From Engelhardtia mirabilis (GTDB lineage: Bacteria > Planctomycetota > UBA1135 > GCA-002686595), in NCBI RefSeq assembly GCF_007748095.1, contig NZ_CP036287.1:6572001-6636000 (forward strand): DNA of 64,000 nt, written 5' to 3'. The position numbers and the translations under genes are program-made. The stretch's first letter is position 1. Each line of letters starts with the position of its first letter. Below the pieces are notes generated by a model that had not been told where the DNA came from, did not search any database, and saw only the letters and a list, made by a program, of their open reading frames with translations. This document shows positions 1 through 8,477 of this stretch, piece after piece.

Positions 1-2412
1 GGTGAAGAAGCCGACGGCGATGCAATCCTGACAGCCGTCAGTGCCGCGGTCGACGCCGTCCAACGCGAGCTCAACGCGGTGCCCACGGATCCCGAGGAGA
101 CCCAAGGAGACAGCGAAGACCTGGCGATCCTGGCCGACTTCCTCTCCGACCAGAAGTCCGCCCTCGACGAGATCGAGGAGCTCGCCCTGACGCTCGACGA
201 CCCGGACGGCGCGGCTGACATCGACACGCTCAAGGGCCGAATCCACACGCTCAAGGGAGAGTCCGGAGTCCTCTCCATGTCCGATGTCAGCGCACTCTGC
301 CACGAGGTAGAGAGCGCGATCGAGGCCTCCGAGGGGCGCGACCTGCAGGAGTACCTGCTGAACGTCGTCGATTGGCTGCGGCGCCGCTTCAAGGCCTGCG
401 AGCTCGGAACTGCGGCTCCCGCGCCCTTCCAGGCCAGCGTGGTGCCCGTCGAGCCCGAAGCAAGCAGCGCCCTCGACGCGACCGCTCCCGATCCCACCAG
501 CGACGAGGCTCCCGCGATGGCGGCCGAACCCCCGCCCGCTGAGGAGGAGCCCCAGGTCGACGAGCTCGAGCCCTGGGAATTGACCGGCGACCCCGAACTC
601 ACCGGCGACTTCATCGTCGAGGCCCGCGAGCACACCGAGGCCGTGGACCACCAGCTCCTGACCCTGGAGCGTGATCCCACGAACGCCGAAGCGATCAACG
701 CGATCTTCCGAGCCTTCCACACCATCAAGGGTCTGGCCGGCTTCCTCGAGCTCGACCCGATCCAGCGACTCGCCCACGAGGCCGAGACGATGCTCGATCG
801 CGTGAGAGCGGGTCAGATGGACCTCGCTGGTCGCCCGCTCGCAGCCACCTTCGAGGTCAACGACGTCCTCAAGGGTCTGCTCGGCGCCGTCGAAGTCGCG
901 CTCACCTCGGGCGACCGCATGAGCATCGACGCGGGCCTACCCACGGCGATCAGGTGCCTCGAGGAACTGCTGCGCGAGTCTTCGGGCAGCAGCTACGCCG
1001 CCCCGTTGAACGCCTTGGCGCCGCAACCGGCGCCTACCAGCGCGTCGACCACCGCCGAGGTGAGCGACGACGACCCCGGGCCCGAGCAGGCGACGCCGGC
1101 CCCCGCGGCCAAGCGCGCCGCGCCCGCCGCACGTCAGCCCGCCGACCCGGAGGCTGGTTCGAAGAAGGTCGCGATCCGCGAGATGATCAAGGTCGACGCC
1201 ACGCGCCTCGATGCGCTCGTGGACTCGATCGGAGAGCTCGTGATCGCCGAGGCGATGGTGAGTCAGTCCGAGGAACTGAACCTCGACAACGCCACCCGCC
1301 TTCCGGGCCTGCTCAACCGGATGGACAAGATCACGCGGGAGCTGCAGGAGATGGCCATGTCCCTGCGCATGGTCCCGATCCGCTCCACCTTCCGCCGCAT
1401 GGCGCGCCTGGCGCGCGACGTCGCCACCAAGGTCGGCAAGCAGGTCGAGTTCCACACCTTGGGTGAGGACACCGAACTGGACAAGACGGTCGTCGACTCC
1501 ATCGGCGATCCGCTGATTCACATGGTCCGCAACGCCGTGGACCACGGACTCGAGGCCACCCCGGAAGACCGCATCGCCGCCGGCAAGCCGGCCTGCGGAC
1601 GCGTCGAGCTGCGCGCCTTCCACCAGGGCGGCAGCATCCACATCGAGATCGAAGACGACGGTCGCGGGCTCGACTCGGAGCGCATCCTCGCCAAGGCGCG
1701 CGAGAAGGGCATCATCGGCGAGAACGAGAACCTGACCGAGAGCGAGATCTATGACCTCGTCTTCGCGCCGGGCTTCTCCACCGCCAAGGTGCTCTCCGAC
1801 GTCTCTGGCCGCGGTGTCGGCCTGGACGTGGTCAAGCGCAACATCGAGGCTCTGCGCGGCACGGTCGAGATCCGCTCAACACTCGGCAAGGGCACGATCT
1901 TCAGCATCCGCCTGCCGCTGACGCTCGCCATCATCGATGGCATGGTCGTGCGCGCGGGCGGGGAGCGCTACATCTTCCCGACCGTCTCGATCGTCAGGAT
2001 GGTGCGCCCGGAAGAGGAAAGGCTCACCCAGGTCTTCGATCGTGGCGCGCTCTTGAAGGACGGGGACTCCCTGGTCTCGCTCTTCCACATCTCGCGCATC
2101 TTCAACCTCCCGGGACCCGACACGTCCCTGGAGCGCACATCAGCCGTGATCGTCGAGCATGGGGATCGCCGTTGCGCCTTCCTGGTCGATGAGATCCTCG
2201 GACAGCATCAGATCGTGATCAAGCCGCTCGGCCCTGCCTTGGCGGGAACTCCGGGACTCGCTGGTGGCGCCATCATGCCCGACGGGCACGTTGGATTGAT
2301 CCTCGACATCGCGAGCCTCACTCAGCTCGCGCGTACCGGAAGTAACGACGCCGAGGCTTTAGCCGAGGCACCCGTATCGGTCGAGAAGATCGAAGCAGTC
2401 CCCGCGACCTAG
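1..2412 (+). CDS. cheA: Chemotaxis histidine kinase CheA (5' partial)
   Basis: CheA autophosphorylates on a histidine and passes the phosphate to CheY and CheB. The frame is open to base 1, so the start lies upstream; a GTG at 79 is a possible internal start but nothing favours it. Two HPt domains are visible, with phospho-histidines in HTLKGES (codon at 244) and HTIKGLA (codon at 718). An Ala/Pro-rich linker follows, then the dimerisation helices (about 1170-1360), a HATPase domain with N-box RNAVDHGLE, EDDGRGLD and GRGVGLDVV (about 1490-1900), and a C-terminal CheW-like domain (about 1930-2340). Two HPt domains exceed the single one of enteric CheA. It heads the cluster, with cheW 55 bases downstream. 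Confidence 0.97.
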   Translation, partial: GEEADGDAILTAVSAAVDAVQRELNAVPTDPEETQGDSEDLAILADFLSDQKSALDEIEELALTLDDPDGAADIDTLKGRIHTLKGESGVLSMSDVSALCHEVESAIEASEGRDLQEYLLNVVDWLRRRFKACELGTAAPAPFQASVVPVEPEASSALDATAPDPTSDEAPAMAAEPPPAEEEPQVDELEPWELTGDPELTGDFIVEAREHTEAVDHQLLTLERDPTNAEAINAIFRAFHTIKGLAGFLELDPIQRLAHEAETMLDRVRAGQMDLAGRPLAATFEVNDVLKGLLGAVEVALTSGDRMSIDAGLPTAIRCLEELLRESSGSSYAAPLNALAPQPAPTSASTTAEVSDDDPGPEQATPAPAAKRAAPAARQPADPEAGSKKVAIREMIKVDATRLDALVDSIGELVIAEAMVSQSEELNLDNATRLPGLLNRMDKITRELQEMAMSLRMVPIRSTFRRMARLARDVATKVGKQVEFHTLGEDTELDKTVVDSIGDPLIHMVRNAVDHGLEATPEDRIAAGKPACGRVELRAFHQGGSIHIEIEDDGRGLDSERILAKAREKGIIGENENLTESEIYDLVFAPGFSTAKVLSDVSGRGVGLDVVKRNIEALRGTVEIRSTLGKGTIFSIRLPLTLAIIDGMVVRAGGERYIFPTVSIVRMVRPEEERLTQVFDRGALLKDGDSLVSLFHISRIFNLPGPDTSLERTSAVIVEHGDRRCAFLVDEILGQHQIVIKPLGPALAGTPGLAGGAIMPDGHVGLILDIASLTQLARTGSNDAEALAEAPVSVEKIEAVPAT

Positions 2413-2467
2413 GCCCTCCGGGGCGACAAGCACAGGCCGGCATTCACGCCAAACAACCAACAGACCC

Positions 2468-2971
2468 ATGTCGAGCGACAACTCAACCACCACTCCTGCC
2501 GTCGAGAAACTGGCCGGCAAGTACCTCACCTTCCGAATCGGCGAAGAGGAGTACGGCCTCGAGATCCTCAAGGTGCGGGAGATCATCGGCCTGATGGACA
2601 TCACGCCCGTGCCGCGCACGCCCGTCTCCATCCGCGGCGTCATCAACCTCCGCGGTCGCATCATCCCGGTCCTCAACCTGCGGGTGAAGTTCGAGATGAG
2701 CGCCATCGAGGACACGGACGAGACTTGCATCATCGTGGTCGAGACCAGCTCCGACGGAGTTGCGAACCAGATGGGCATCCTCGTGGACACCGTCAGCGAA
2801 GTGCTCGACATCGTCGTCGACGAGCTCGAGCCCACGCCTTCCTTCGGCGAGGGCGTCGATAGCGACTTCATCCTCGGCATCGCGAAGTGCAAGGGCTCGG
2901 TGAAGATCCTGCTCAACACCGAGCGCATCCTCGACACCGACGGCCTGCGGACGCTCAACGAAGCGTCCTGA
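2468..2971 (+). CDS. cheW: Chemotaxis coupling protein CheW
   Basis: This 167-residue protein is a single CheW domain, the SH3-like adaptor joining chemoreceptors to the CheA regulatory domain. Family features are seen: FRIGEEEYGLEILKVREI near the start, then PVSIRGVINLRGRIIPVLNL, then the ILVDTVSEVLDI strand. The length is usual for CheW. No Shine-Dalgarno-like sequence precedes the ATG. It sits between cheA and the receptor gene in the same direction and is probably co-transcribed with both. Annotation is firm; which receptors it serves besides the adjacent one cannot be told from here. Confidence 0.97.
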   Translation: MSSDNSTTTPAVEKLAGKYLTFRIGEEEYGLEILKVREIIGLMDITPVPRTPVSIRGVINLRGRIIPVLNLRVKFEMSAIEDTDETCIIVVETSSDGVANQMGILVDTVSEVLDIVVDELEPTPSFGEGVDSDFILGIAKCKGSVKILLNTERILDTDGLRTLNEAS

Positions 2972-3056
2972 GATTCAATCACCCCCCACGGATCATCCGC
3001 GTTCCCGCGCGGCCGGTTCGAATCAAGACAAACATCCCCTCCAAGCCCTACGAATA

Positions 3057-5318
3057 ATGAGCACCCAGCCCAATTCGGCCACCGCGACTGCCCCCAGTCA
3101 ACACTCCACGGACTCGCAACAAGAGGTCGCAGCCGACAACCTCCTCGAAGCGAACGCCAAGCTGGAGGCGATTGGCAAGTCGATGGCCGTGATCGAGTTC
3201 AACCTCGACGGCACGATCGTCACCGCCAACGACAACTTCCTCGCAGCCATCGGCTACAGCCTGGACGAGATCGCGGGCAAGCACCACAGCATGTTCGTGG
3301 ACCCGATCGAGCGCTCGAGCCCCGAGTACCGGGAGTTCTGGGCCAAGCTCGGCCGCGGCGAGTTCGAGTCGGGCGAGTTCAAGCGCGTCGCCAAGGGCGG
3401 TCGGGAGATCTGGATCCAGGCCTCCTACAACCCGATCCTCGGTCTCGACGGCAAGCCGATCAAGGTCGTCAAGTTCGCCTCTGACATCACGGAGAGGACG
3501 CTGCAGACCGCGAACTACGAGGGCCAGCTCGCGGCCATCAGCAAGTCGCAGGCGGTGATCGAGTTCGAGCTGGACGGCACCATCATCACGGCCAACCAGA
3601 ACTTCCTCGACACCCTGGGCTACACCCTGGCCGAGATCGAGGGCCAGCACCACGGCATGTTCGTGGACCCCGTCTTCCGCGCCAGCGCCGACTACCGCGA
3701 CTTCTGGGCCAAGCTCAACCGCGGGGAGTTCCAAGCCGCCGAGTACAAGCGCCTCGGCAAGGGCGGCAAGGAGGTCTGGATCCAGGCCTCCTACAACCCG
3801 ATCTTCGACCCCAACGGCAAGCCCTACAAGGTCGTCAAGTTCGCCACCGACGTCACCGCGACGAAGCTGCAGAACGCCGACTACGAGGGCCAGATCGCGG
3901 CCATCGGCAAGTCCCAGGCCGTGATCGAGTTCGAGATGGACGGCACGATCCGTACCGCCAACGACAACTTCCTGTCGTGCCTCGGCTACACCCTGGCCGA
4001 GGTTCAGGGGCAGCACCACGGCATCTTCGTCGATCCCAAGTACCGCGCGTCGGGCGAGTACACCGACTTCTGGGCCAAGCTCAACCGCGGTGAGTACCAG
4101 GCCGCTGAGTACATGCGCCTGGGCAAGGGCGGCAAAGTCGTCTGGATCCGCGCCTCGTACAACCCGATCTTCGACATGAACGGCAAGCCGTTCAAGGTCG
4201 TCAAGTACGCCACGGACATCACCGCCCAGAAGGACGAGCAGATCGAGACCGAGCGCTTCGTCGAAGAGGTCGGGGCGACCCTCGAGCGAGTCGCGGAGCA
4301 GGATCTGACCGTGCGTATCCGCAGTGAGTTCAGCGGCAGCCACGGGATCACCAAGGACCACCTGAACCGCGCCCTCACGACCCTCGAGGACGCCCTGACC
4401 CAGGTGGCCCACGTGGGCACCCAGGTCTCCACGGCCAGCGGCCAGATCGCCGCCAGCAGCACCCAGCTCGCCAACGGTGCCAGCACCCAGGCCAGCTCGA
4501 TCGAGGAGATCTCCGCGTCCCTCGAGCAGATGTCCTCGATGACCACTCAGAACGCCGACAACGCACGTCAGGCGCAGGCCCTGGCCGACTCCGCCAAGGA
4601 GTCCGCCAACCAGGGCGAGTCCGAGATGGCCAAGATGCGCCAGGCCATCGACGCCATCAAGGCCTCGAGCGACGAGACGGCGAAGATCGTCAAGACGATC
4701 GACGAGATCTCGTTCCAGACCAACATGCTCGCCCTCAACGCGGCCGTCGAGGCGGCTCGGGCCGGCGACGCGGGCAAGGGCTTCGCGGTCGTCGCCGAAG
4801 AGGTGCGCTCCCTCGCCCAGCGCAGCGCGCAGGCGGCGAAGAGCACCGCGGAGCTGATCGAGGGCTCGTCGCGCAACGTCGACAACGGCGTCGCGATCAC
4901 CCAAGGCGTTCAGACGATCCTGACCGAGATCAACGAGGGCTCGTCGAAGGTCACCGACCTGATCACCGAGATCGCGGCCGCCTCCAAGGAGCAGGCCGAG
5001 GGCATCGGGCAGGTCAACACGGCCGTCGACGAGATGAACCGGATCACCCAGGAGACTGCGGCCAGCAGCGAAGAGTCGTCTGCCTCCGCAGAGCACCTGG
5101 ACGGTCAGGTGGCCCAACTCCTGAGCCAGATCGGGCGCTTCACCCTCTCGAAGTCCGCGGCTGAGCCCGCCGCTGCGGGCGGCGCGGCAGCTCCGCGTCC
5201 CGCAGCCCGGACCACGCCCCCGGCAACCAAGCCGGCGGCTCGTCCCGCGACTCCTCCGCCGTCGAAGAACAAGGCTGCGGCCTTCCCGCTCGACGACGAC
5301 GAGCTGACCGACTTCTAG
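3057..5318 (+). CDS. Soluble methyl-accepting chemotaxis protein with three PAS domains
   Basis: This is a 753-residue chemoreceptor without signal peptide or transmembrane helix, so probably cytoplasmic. Three PAS domains (about residues 36-148, 158-270, 280-392) repeat with a 122-residue period and are close copies. A short HAMP-like stretch (about 395-450) leads into the MCP signalling coiled coil, whose hairpin tip contains DEISFQTNMLALNAAVEAAR. The last 60 residues are an Ala/Pro-rich linker ending in the acidic peptide DDDELTDF, which may tether the adaptation enzymes, although the usual Trp is missing. PAS domains often bind heme or flavin; the ligand here is unknown. It precedes cheR and cheD, which act on receptors. 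Confidence 0.95.
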   Translation: MSTQPNSATATAPSQHSTDSQQEVAADNLLEANAKLEAIGKSMAVIEFNLDGTIVTANDNFLAAIGYSLDEIAGKHHSMFVDPIERSSPEYREFWAKLGRGEFESGEFKRVAKGGREIWIQASYNPILGLDGKPIKVVKFASDITERTLQTANYEGQLAAISKSQAVIEFELDGTIITANQNFLDTLGYTLAEIEGQHHGMFVDPVFRASADYRDFWAKLNRGEFQAAEYKRLGKGGKEVWIQASYNPIFDPNGKPYKVVKFATDVTATKLQNADYEGQIAAIGKSQAVIEFEMDGTIRTANDNFLSCLGYTLAEVQGQHHGIFVDPKYRASGEYTDFWAKLNRGEYQAAEYMRLGKGGKVVWIRASYNPIFDMNGKPFKVVKYATDITAQKDEQIETERFVEEVGATLERVAEQDLTVRIRSEFSGSHGITKDHLNRALTTLEDALTQVAHVGTQVSTASGQIAASSTQLANGASTQASSIEEISASLEQMSSMTTQNADNARQAQALADSAKESANQGESEMAKMRQAIDAIKASSDETAKIVKTIDEISFQTNMLALNAAVEAARAGDAGKGFAVVAEEVRSLAQRSAQAAKSTAELIEGSSRNVDNGVAITQGVQTILTEINEGSSKVTDLITEIAAASKEQAEGIGQVNTAVDEMNRITQETAASSEESSASAEHLDGQVAQLLSQIGRFTLSKSAAEPAAAGGAAAPRPAARTTPPATKPAARPATPPPSKNKAAAFPLDDDELTDF
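3163..4230 (+). repeat. Tandem triplication of a PAS-encoding unit
   Basis: Three copies of a 366-base unit lie head to tail inside the receptor gene; the phrase encoding GKS-(M/Q)AVIEF recurs at about 3172, 3538 and 3904. The second and third copies resemble each other more than the first. Base identity is high enough to suggest fairly recent duplication or gene conversion, and unequal recombination could change the copy number. Confidence 0.85.
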
Positions 5319-5343
5319 TCCGAGCCAGCTCGCAGTCATTGCC

Positions 5344-5371
5344 GGGGCGTCACCTGCACGGGTGGCGCCCC
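5344..5371 (+). terminator. Hairpin between receptor gene and cheR
   Basis: GGGGCGTCACC at 5344-5354 pairs with GGTGGCGCCCC at 5361-5371 (one mismatch) around a 6-base loop. There is no T-tract, so it may be an attenuator or an mRNA-stabilising structure instead of a full terminator. It is the only sizeable structured gap within the + strand che cluster. Confidence 0.45.
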
Positions 5372-5411
5372 GACCGCCCCCACCTCGACGACGTCACAGC
5401 CCAACTAGAAC

Positions 5412-6209
5412 ATGAAGACCGAGGTCTTTGAGGCGCTCCGCGAGATCGTCTACGACAACAGCGGGATCCTCCTCCGCGAAGGCAAGGAGAGCATGGTCTC
5501 CTCTCGAATCGCGCAGCGCCTGCGGGCCCTGAAGTTGAGCGACGAGTCGGCCTACCTCGACTACCTCCGCGCGGACCTCGCGACGGAGCTGGTGCAGCTG
5601 CTCGACGTCATCTCGACCAACGTCACCAACTTCTTCCGCGAGCCGGAGCACTTCGATTCGGTCGCACAGCACCTGTCGGAAACCCTCGCCGGCGGGCAGA
5701 GCCGCCTGCGCCTGTGGTCGGCCGCCTCGTCGACCGGTGAGGAGCCCTACTCGCTGTCGATGACCGTGCTCGACGTGGTCGAAAAGCACAAGAAGCCCGT
5801 CGACGTGAAGATCCTGGCGACGGACATTTCGACCCGCGTCCTCGAGACGGCCAGCAATGGCTTCTACGAGGCTTCCAAGATCGACCCGATCCCGGACAAG
5901 TACAAGCAGCGCTACATGGAGGTCGAGGGCGAAGGCTACCGCGCCACGCCCAAGCTCCGCGAGCAGTTGGTCTTCAAGCGCTTGAACCTCTCCAAACCGC
6001 CCTTCCCCATGAAGGGCCCGATGGACGTCGTCATGTGTCGGAACGTGATGATCTACTTCGACGAGGCACTGCGGGCGGCGATCGTCACCGATTGCCACCG
6101 TCTGCTGCGACCGGGCGGCCTCCTGGTCGTGGGCAAGTCGGAGAGCATCGTCAATGCCAACGAGCAGTATTCGCGCGTCGCCCCGTCGGTCTACAGGAAG
6201 CGCGAGTAG
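5412..6209 (+). CDS. cheR: Chemoreceptor glutamate methyltransferase CheR
   Basis: CheR methylates receptor glutamates with S-adenosylmethionine during adaptation. The 265-residue product has the all-helical N-terminal CheR domain (about 1-70), then TNVTNFFREPEHF and the SAM-binding domain with WSAASSTGEEPYSLSM and the conserved CRNVMIYFD near the C-terminal third. Length and order match the family. The start ATG lacks a Shine-Dalgarno sequence. It lies behind its probable substrate gene and one base ahead of cheD. Confidence 0.97.
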   Translation: MKTEVFEALREIVYDNSGILLREGKESMVSSRIAQRLRALKLSDESAYLDYLRADLATELVQLLDVISTNVTNFFREPEHFDSVAQHLSETLAGGQSRLRLWSAASSTGEEPYSLSMTVLDVVEKHKKPVDVKILATDISTRVLETASNGFYEASKIDPIPDKYKQRYMEVEGEGYRATPKLREQLVFKRLNLSKPPFPMKGPMDVVMCRNVMIYFDEALRAAIVTDCHRLLRPGGLLVVGKSESIVNANEQYSRVAPSVYRKRE

Positions 6210-6210
6210 G

Positions 6211-6750
6211 GTGTCGTCTTCACCGACACAGGCCGGCATCGGTGCCGCCACCTTCCCTCCGACGGATCGGTCGCAGCTCCAGATCGTCGGGATCTCCGAG
6301 TTCAAGGTCTCGAACGACCCCAACGACGTTCTGGTGACTTACTCGCTCGGCTCCTGTATCGGCGTCACGGTGCACGACCCGATCGCCGGTGTGGGCGGCC
6401 TGATCCACTGCATGCTGCCCCTGTCGAAGGGCGCGCGCGAGGGCTCCGCACCCAAGCCTGCGATGTTCGTCGATACCGGCGTCATCCTGCTCCTGAACGC
6501 CGTGTTCGATCTGGGTGCGACGCGCCAGAACCTGGTTGTCAAGGTCGCCGGGGCGGGCAGCCCCATGGATCAGTGCAATCGCTTTCGAATCGGCGAGCGC
6601 AACATCGTCATCCTGCGCAAGATCCTATGGAAGAACGAGCTCATGCTTGCCGGTGAACACACTGGCGGGACCCGTCCCAAGACCGTGTTCCTATCGATCG
6701 CCACTGGCCAGGCGGTAGTTCGCACCCCTGAGGAGCAGACCAACCTGTGA
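6211..6750 (+). CDS. cheD: Chemoreceptor glutamine deamidase CheD
   Basis: CheD deamidates receptor glutamines and in some bacteria binds the CheC phosphatase. I chose the GTG at 6211, one base after the cheR stop, because the family similarity begins soon after; the frame stays open into cheR as far as 6154. The product is 179 residues. The catalytic cysteine lies in YSLGSCIGVTVHD and the histidine in GLIHCMLP, and VKVAGAGSPM matches the family. The TGA overlaps the GTG start of the next gene by four bases, suggesting translational coupling. Confidence 0.95.
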   Translation: MSSSPTQAGIGAATFPPTDRSQLQIVGISEFKVSNDPNDVLVTYSLGSCIGVTVHDPIAGVGGLIHCMLPLSKGAREGSAPKPAMFVDTGVILLLNAVFDLGATRQNLVVKVAGAGSPMDQCNRFRIGERNIVILRKILWKNELMLAGEHTGGTRPKTVFLSIATGQAVVRTPEEQTNL

Positions 6751-7607
6751 CCAACCGCGATCAAGTCCTGGAAGCTGTCCAGCAGCTGCCGCCGATCCCC
6801 GTCGACGCCTGCGAGCTGGTGAGGCTGCTGCAAGACCCCGAAGTCGATCCGGCGGAGCTGGAGCGCGCCATCAGCCTGAACCCGGCCCTGACGACCCATG
6901 TGCTCGCCACGGCCAACTCCGCCATCTTCGGCGCTCGAGCCGAGATCTCCACCGTGCGCCGCGCCTGGCTGCAGCTGGGCAGTGGTCGGATTCAAGCGGC
7001 GGTGATGAGTGCCATGGTCGGCCCCATGGCTTGCGAGCCGGTCGAGGGCTACAGCCTGCCCGGCGACGCCCTCTGGGAGGGCGCCCTGGCGATCGCACTG
7101 GCCACCGAGGAGCTCGCCTTGAAGACCGGCGGGCCGCCGCCGAACGAGGCCTTCACCGCTGGCCTGCTCGTAGACATCGGCAAGACCGTCTTTGGCCAGG
7201 TAGCCCAGACGAAGATGTCCGAGATCGCCGATCTCGCCTTCGGTGGGAACATCTCATTCGAGAAGGCCGAGGAGCAGCTCGTGGGGATCAACCACGCCGA
7301 GGCGGGAGCGATCATGCTCGAAGCCTGGGGACTTCCCGAGAGCATCATCCAGGTCGTCCGTTGGCACCACGAGCCCGAGATGTGTCCGGAGGAGTTCCGC
7401 CCCATCGCGGAGCTCGTCCACGCCGCCCAGTACCTGTGCGGCATGGTCGGGCTCGGCAACGGCGAAGACGGCAACTACTACGCATCCTCCGAGGCCGTTT
7501 TCAATCGTCTCGGGCTCTCTCCGGACGCGATCGAGAACTGCCTCTGCCAGACCCTCTCCAAGCTCGATCTGGCGCGTGAGGCCTTCGGCTTGGAGAAGAA
7601 GAGCTGA
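6747..7607 (+). CDS. HDOD-domain signalling protein
   Basis: This 286-residue protein is mostly an HDOD domain, a non-catalytic relative of HD phosphohydrolases often found in bacterial signalling. Visible features are the opening LPPIPVDACELVRLLQDPE, the helix ISLNPALTTHVLATANSAIF, and the later LPESIIQVVRWHHEP. The GTG start overlaps the cheD stop (GTGA), and cheY begins five bases after its stop. Its position inside the che operon suggests it is an output or modulator of this pathway, but no partner can be named. It has no transmembrane segment. Confidence 0.92.
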   Translation: MTNRDQVLEAVQQLPPIPVDACELVRLLQDPEVDPAELERAISLNPALTTHVLATANSAIFGARAEISTVRRAWLQLGSGRIQAAVMSAMVGPMACEPVEGYSLPGDALWEGALAIALATEELALKTGGPPPNEAFTAGLLVDIGKTVFGQVAQTKMSEIADLAFGGNISFEKAEEQLVGINHAEAGAIMLEAWGLPESIIQVVRWHHEPEMCPEEFRPIAELVHAAQYLCGMVGLGNGEDGNYYASSEAVFNRLGLSPDAIENCLCQTLSKLDLAREAFGLEKKS

Positions 7608-7612
7608 CCGCC

Positions 7613-7999
7613 ATGACATTCAATCTACTGATCGTCGACGACTCGAAGACGGTCCGAGCAGTCATCAAGAAGGCGCTTCGGATGGCCGGCGTGCCGACCA
7701 ACGAAGTGCACGAGGCCGCGAACGGTCAAGAAGCTCTGGAGGTTGTTGCCGACCACTGGATCGATCTGATTCTGGCCGACATCAACATGCCAGTGATGAA
7801 CGGCATCGAGATGATCCAGCGCCTGTTCGCTGACGACTCCACCTCGAGCATCCCGGTCATCGTGGTGTCGTCCGAAGGCAGCACGACCCGCATCGACGAA
7901 CTCAAGAAGAGCAATGTGTGCGGTTACGTACGCAAGCCCTTCCAACCCGAAGAACTGCGCGAGGCCCTCTTGGCGGCCCTGGGTAACCCCGATGAGTGA
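7613..7999 (+). CDS. cheY: CheY-like response regulator (receiver only)
   Basis: A stand-alone 128-residue receiver domain. The acidic pair is in LLIVDDSK, the phospho-acceptor is Asp56 in LILADINMP, the switch serine is in IVVSSEG, and the invariant lysine is in YVRKPF. It has no output domain, so it should act by protein contact as CheY does. It overlaps the downstream cheX-like gene by eight bases, placing a response regulator directly beside its likely phosphatase. A second receiver is encoded on the other strand at 10889-11245. Confidence 0.95.
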   Translation: MTFNLLIVDDSKTVRAVIKKALRMAGVPTNEVHEAANGQEALEVVADHWIDLILADINMPVMNGIEMIQRLFADDSTSSIPVIVVSSEGSTTRIDELKKSNVCGYVRKPFQPEELREALLAALGNPDE

Positions 8000-8477
8000 C
8001 GAATTCAAGGAGCCCCTTGCCGGGGCCTTCACGCGCGTCCTCGAGGAGGTCGCGATGATCTTCGCCGATCAGGTCGACGCCGCCGAGCTCGAGGCACCGA
8101 GTGGATCGTGCCTCGCGATCAACGTGGGCTTTGGCGGGAGCGGAACCGGCAACATGCGCCTCATGACCACCGCCGACATGGCGCGGGAAGTGGCGGCCGG
8201 TGCCCTGGGACTCGACGCCGACGAAACCAGCGACGAGGATGCGATCGACGCACTCAAGGAGCTGCTGAACGTCGCTCTCGGTCAGTTGCTTACCGATTTG
8301 GCTGGAACCGAGGCCATCTTCGACCTGACCGCGCCCAGCGCGGAGGTGGGACTGGAGTCAGACAGTTGGGACGCCCTGAAGCTCGAAGAGGGCGCCGTGG
8401 GGATGCTCTCCGACGAACACCCAGTTCTGCTGAGCCTCACGGTCAGCAGCGGTCCCTTTGGAAGTGCAGGCCAATGA
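7992..8477 (+). CDS. CheX/CheC-type CheY-P phosphatase
   Basis: I start this at the ATG at 7992, inside the end of cheY, giving 161 residues; the frame is open further upstream but there it only reads through cheY. The helix DALKELLNVALGQLL fits the D/S-xxx-E-xx-N phosphatase motif of the CheC/CheX/FliY family (Asp, Glu and Asn all present). The rest shows the alternating strands typical of CheX. It probably dephosphorylates the CheY encoded just upstream. The stop overlaps the cheB start (ATGA). Confidence 0.82.
   Translation: MSDEFKEPLAGAFTRVLEEVAMIFADQVDAAELEAPSGSCLAINVGFGGSGTGNMRLMTTADMAREVAAGALGLDADETSDEDAIDALKELLNVALGQLLTDLAGTEAIFDLTAPSAEVGLESDSWDALKLEEGAVGMLSDEHPVLLSLTVSSGPFGSAGQ

Noticed and set aside
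3163..4230. CRISPR-like regular repeat
   Set aside because: The 366-base periodicity is in frame and encodes PAS domains.
3048..5339. A 763-codon open frame on the - strand opposite the whole receptor gene
   Set aside because: It is antisense to a clear MCP, is rich in Leu/Gly/Arg/Val without domains, and arises from the high-GC codon pattern and PAS repeats of the + strand gene.
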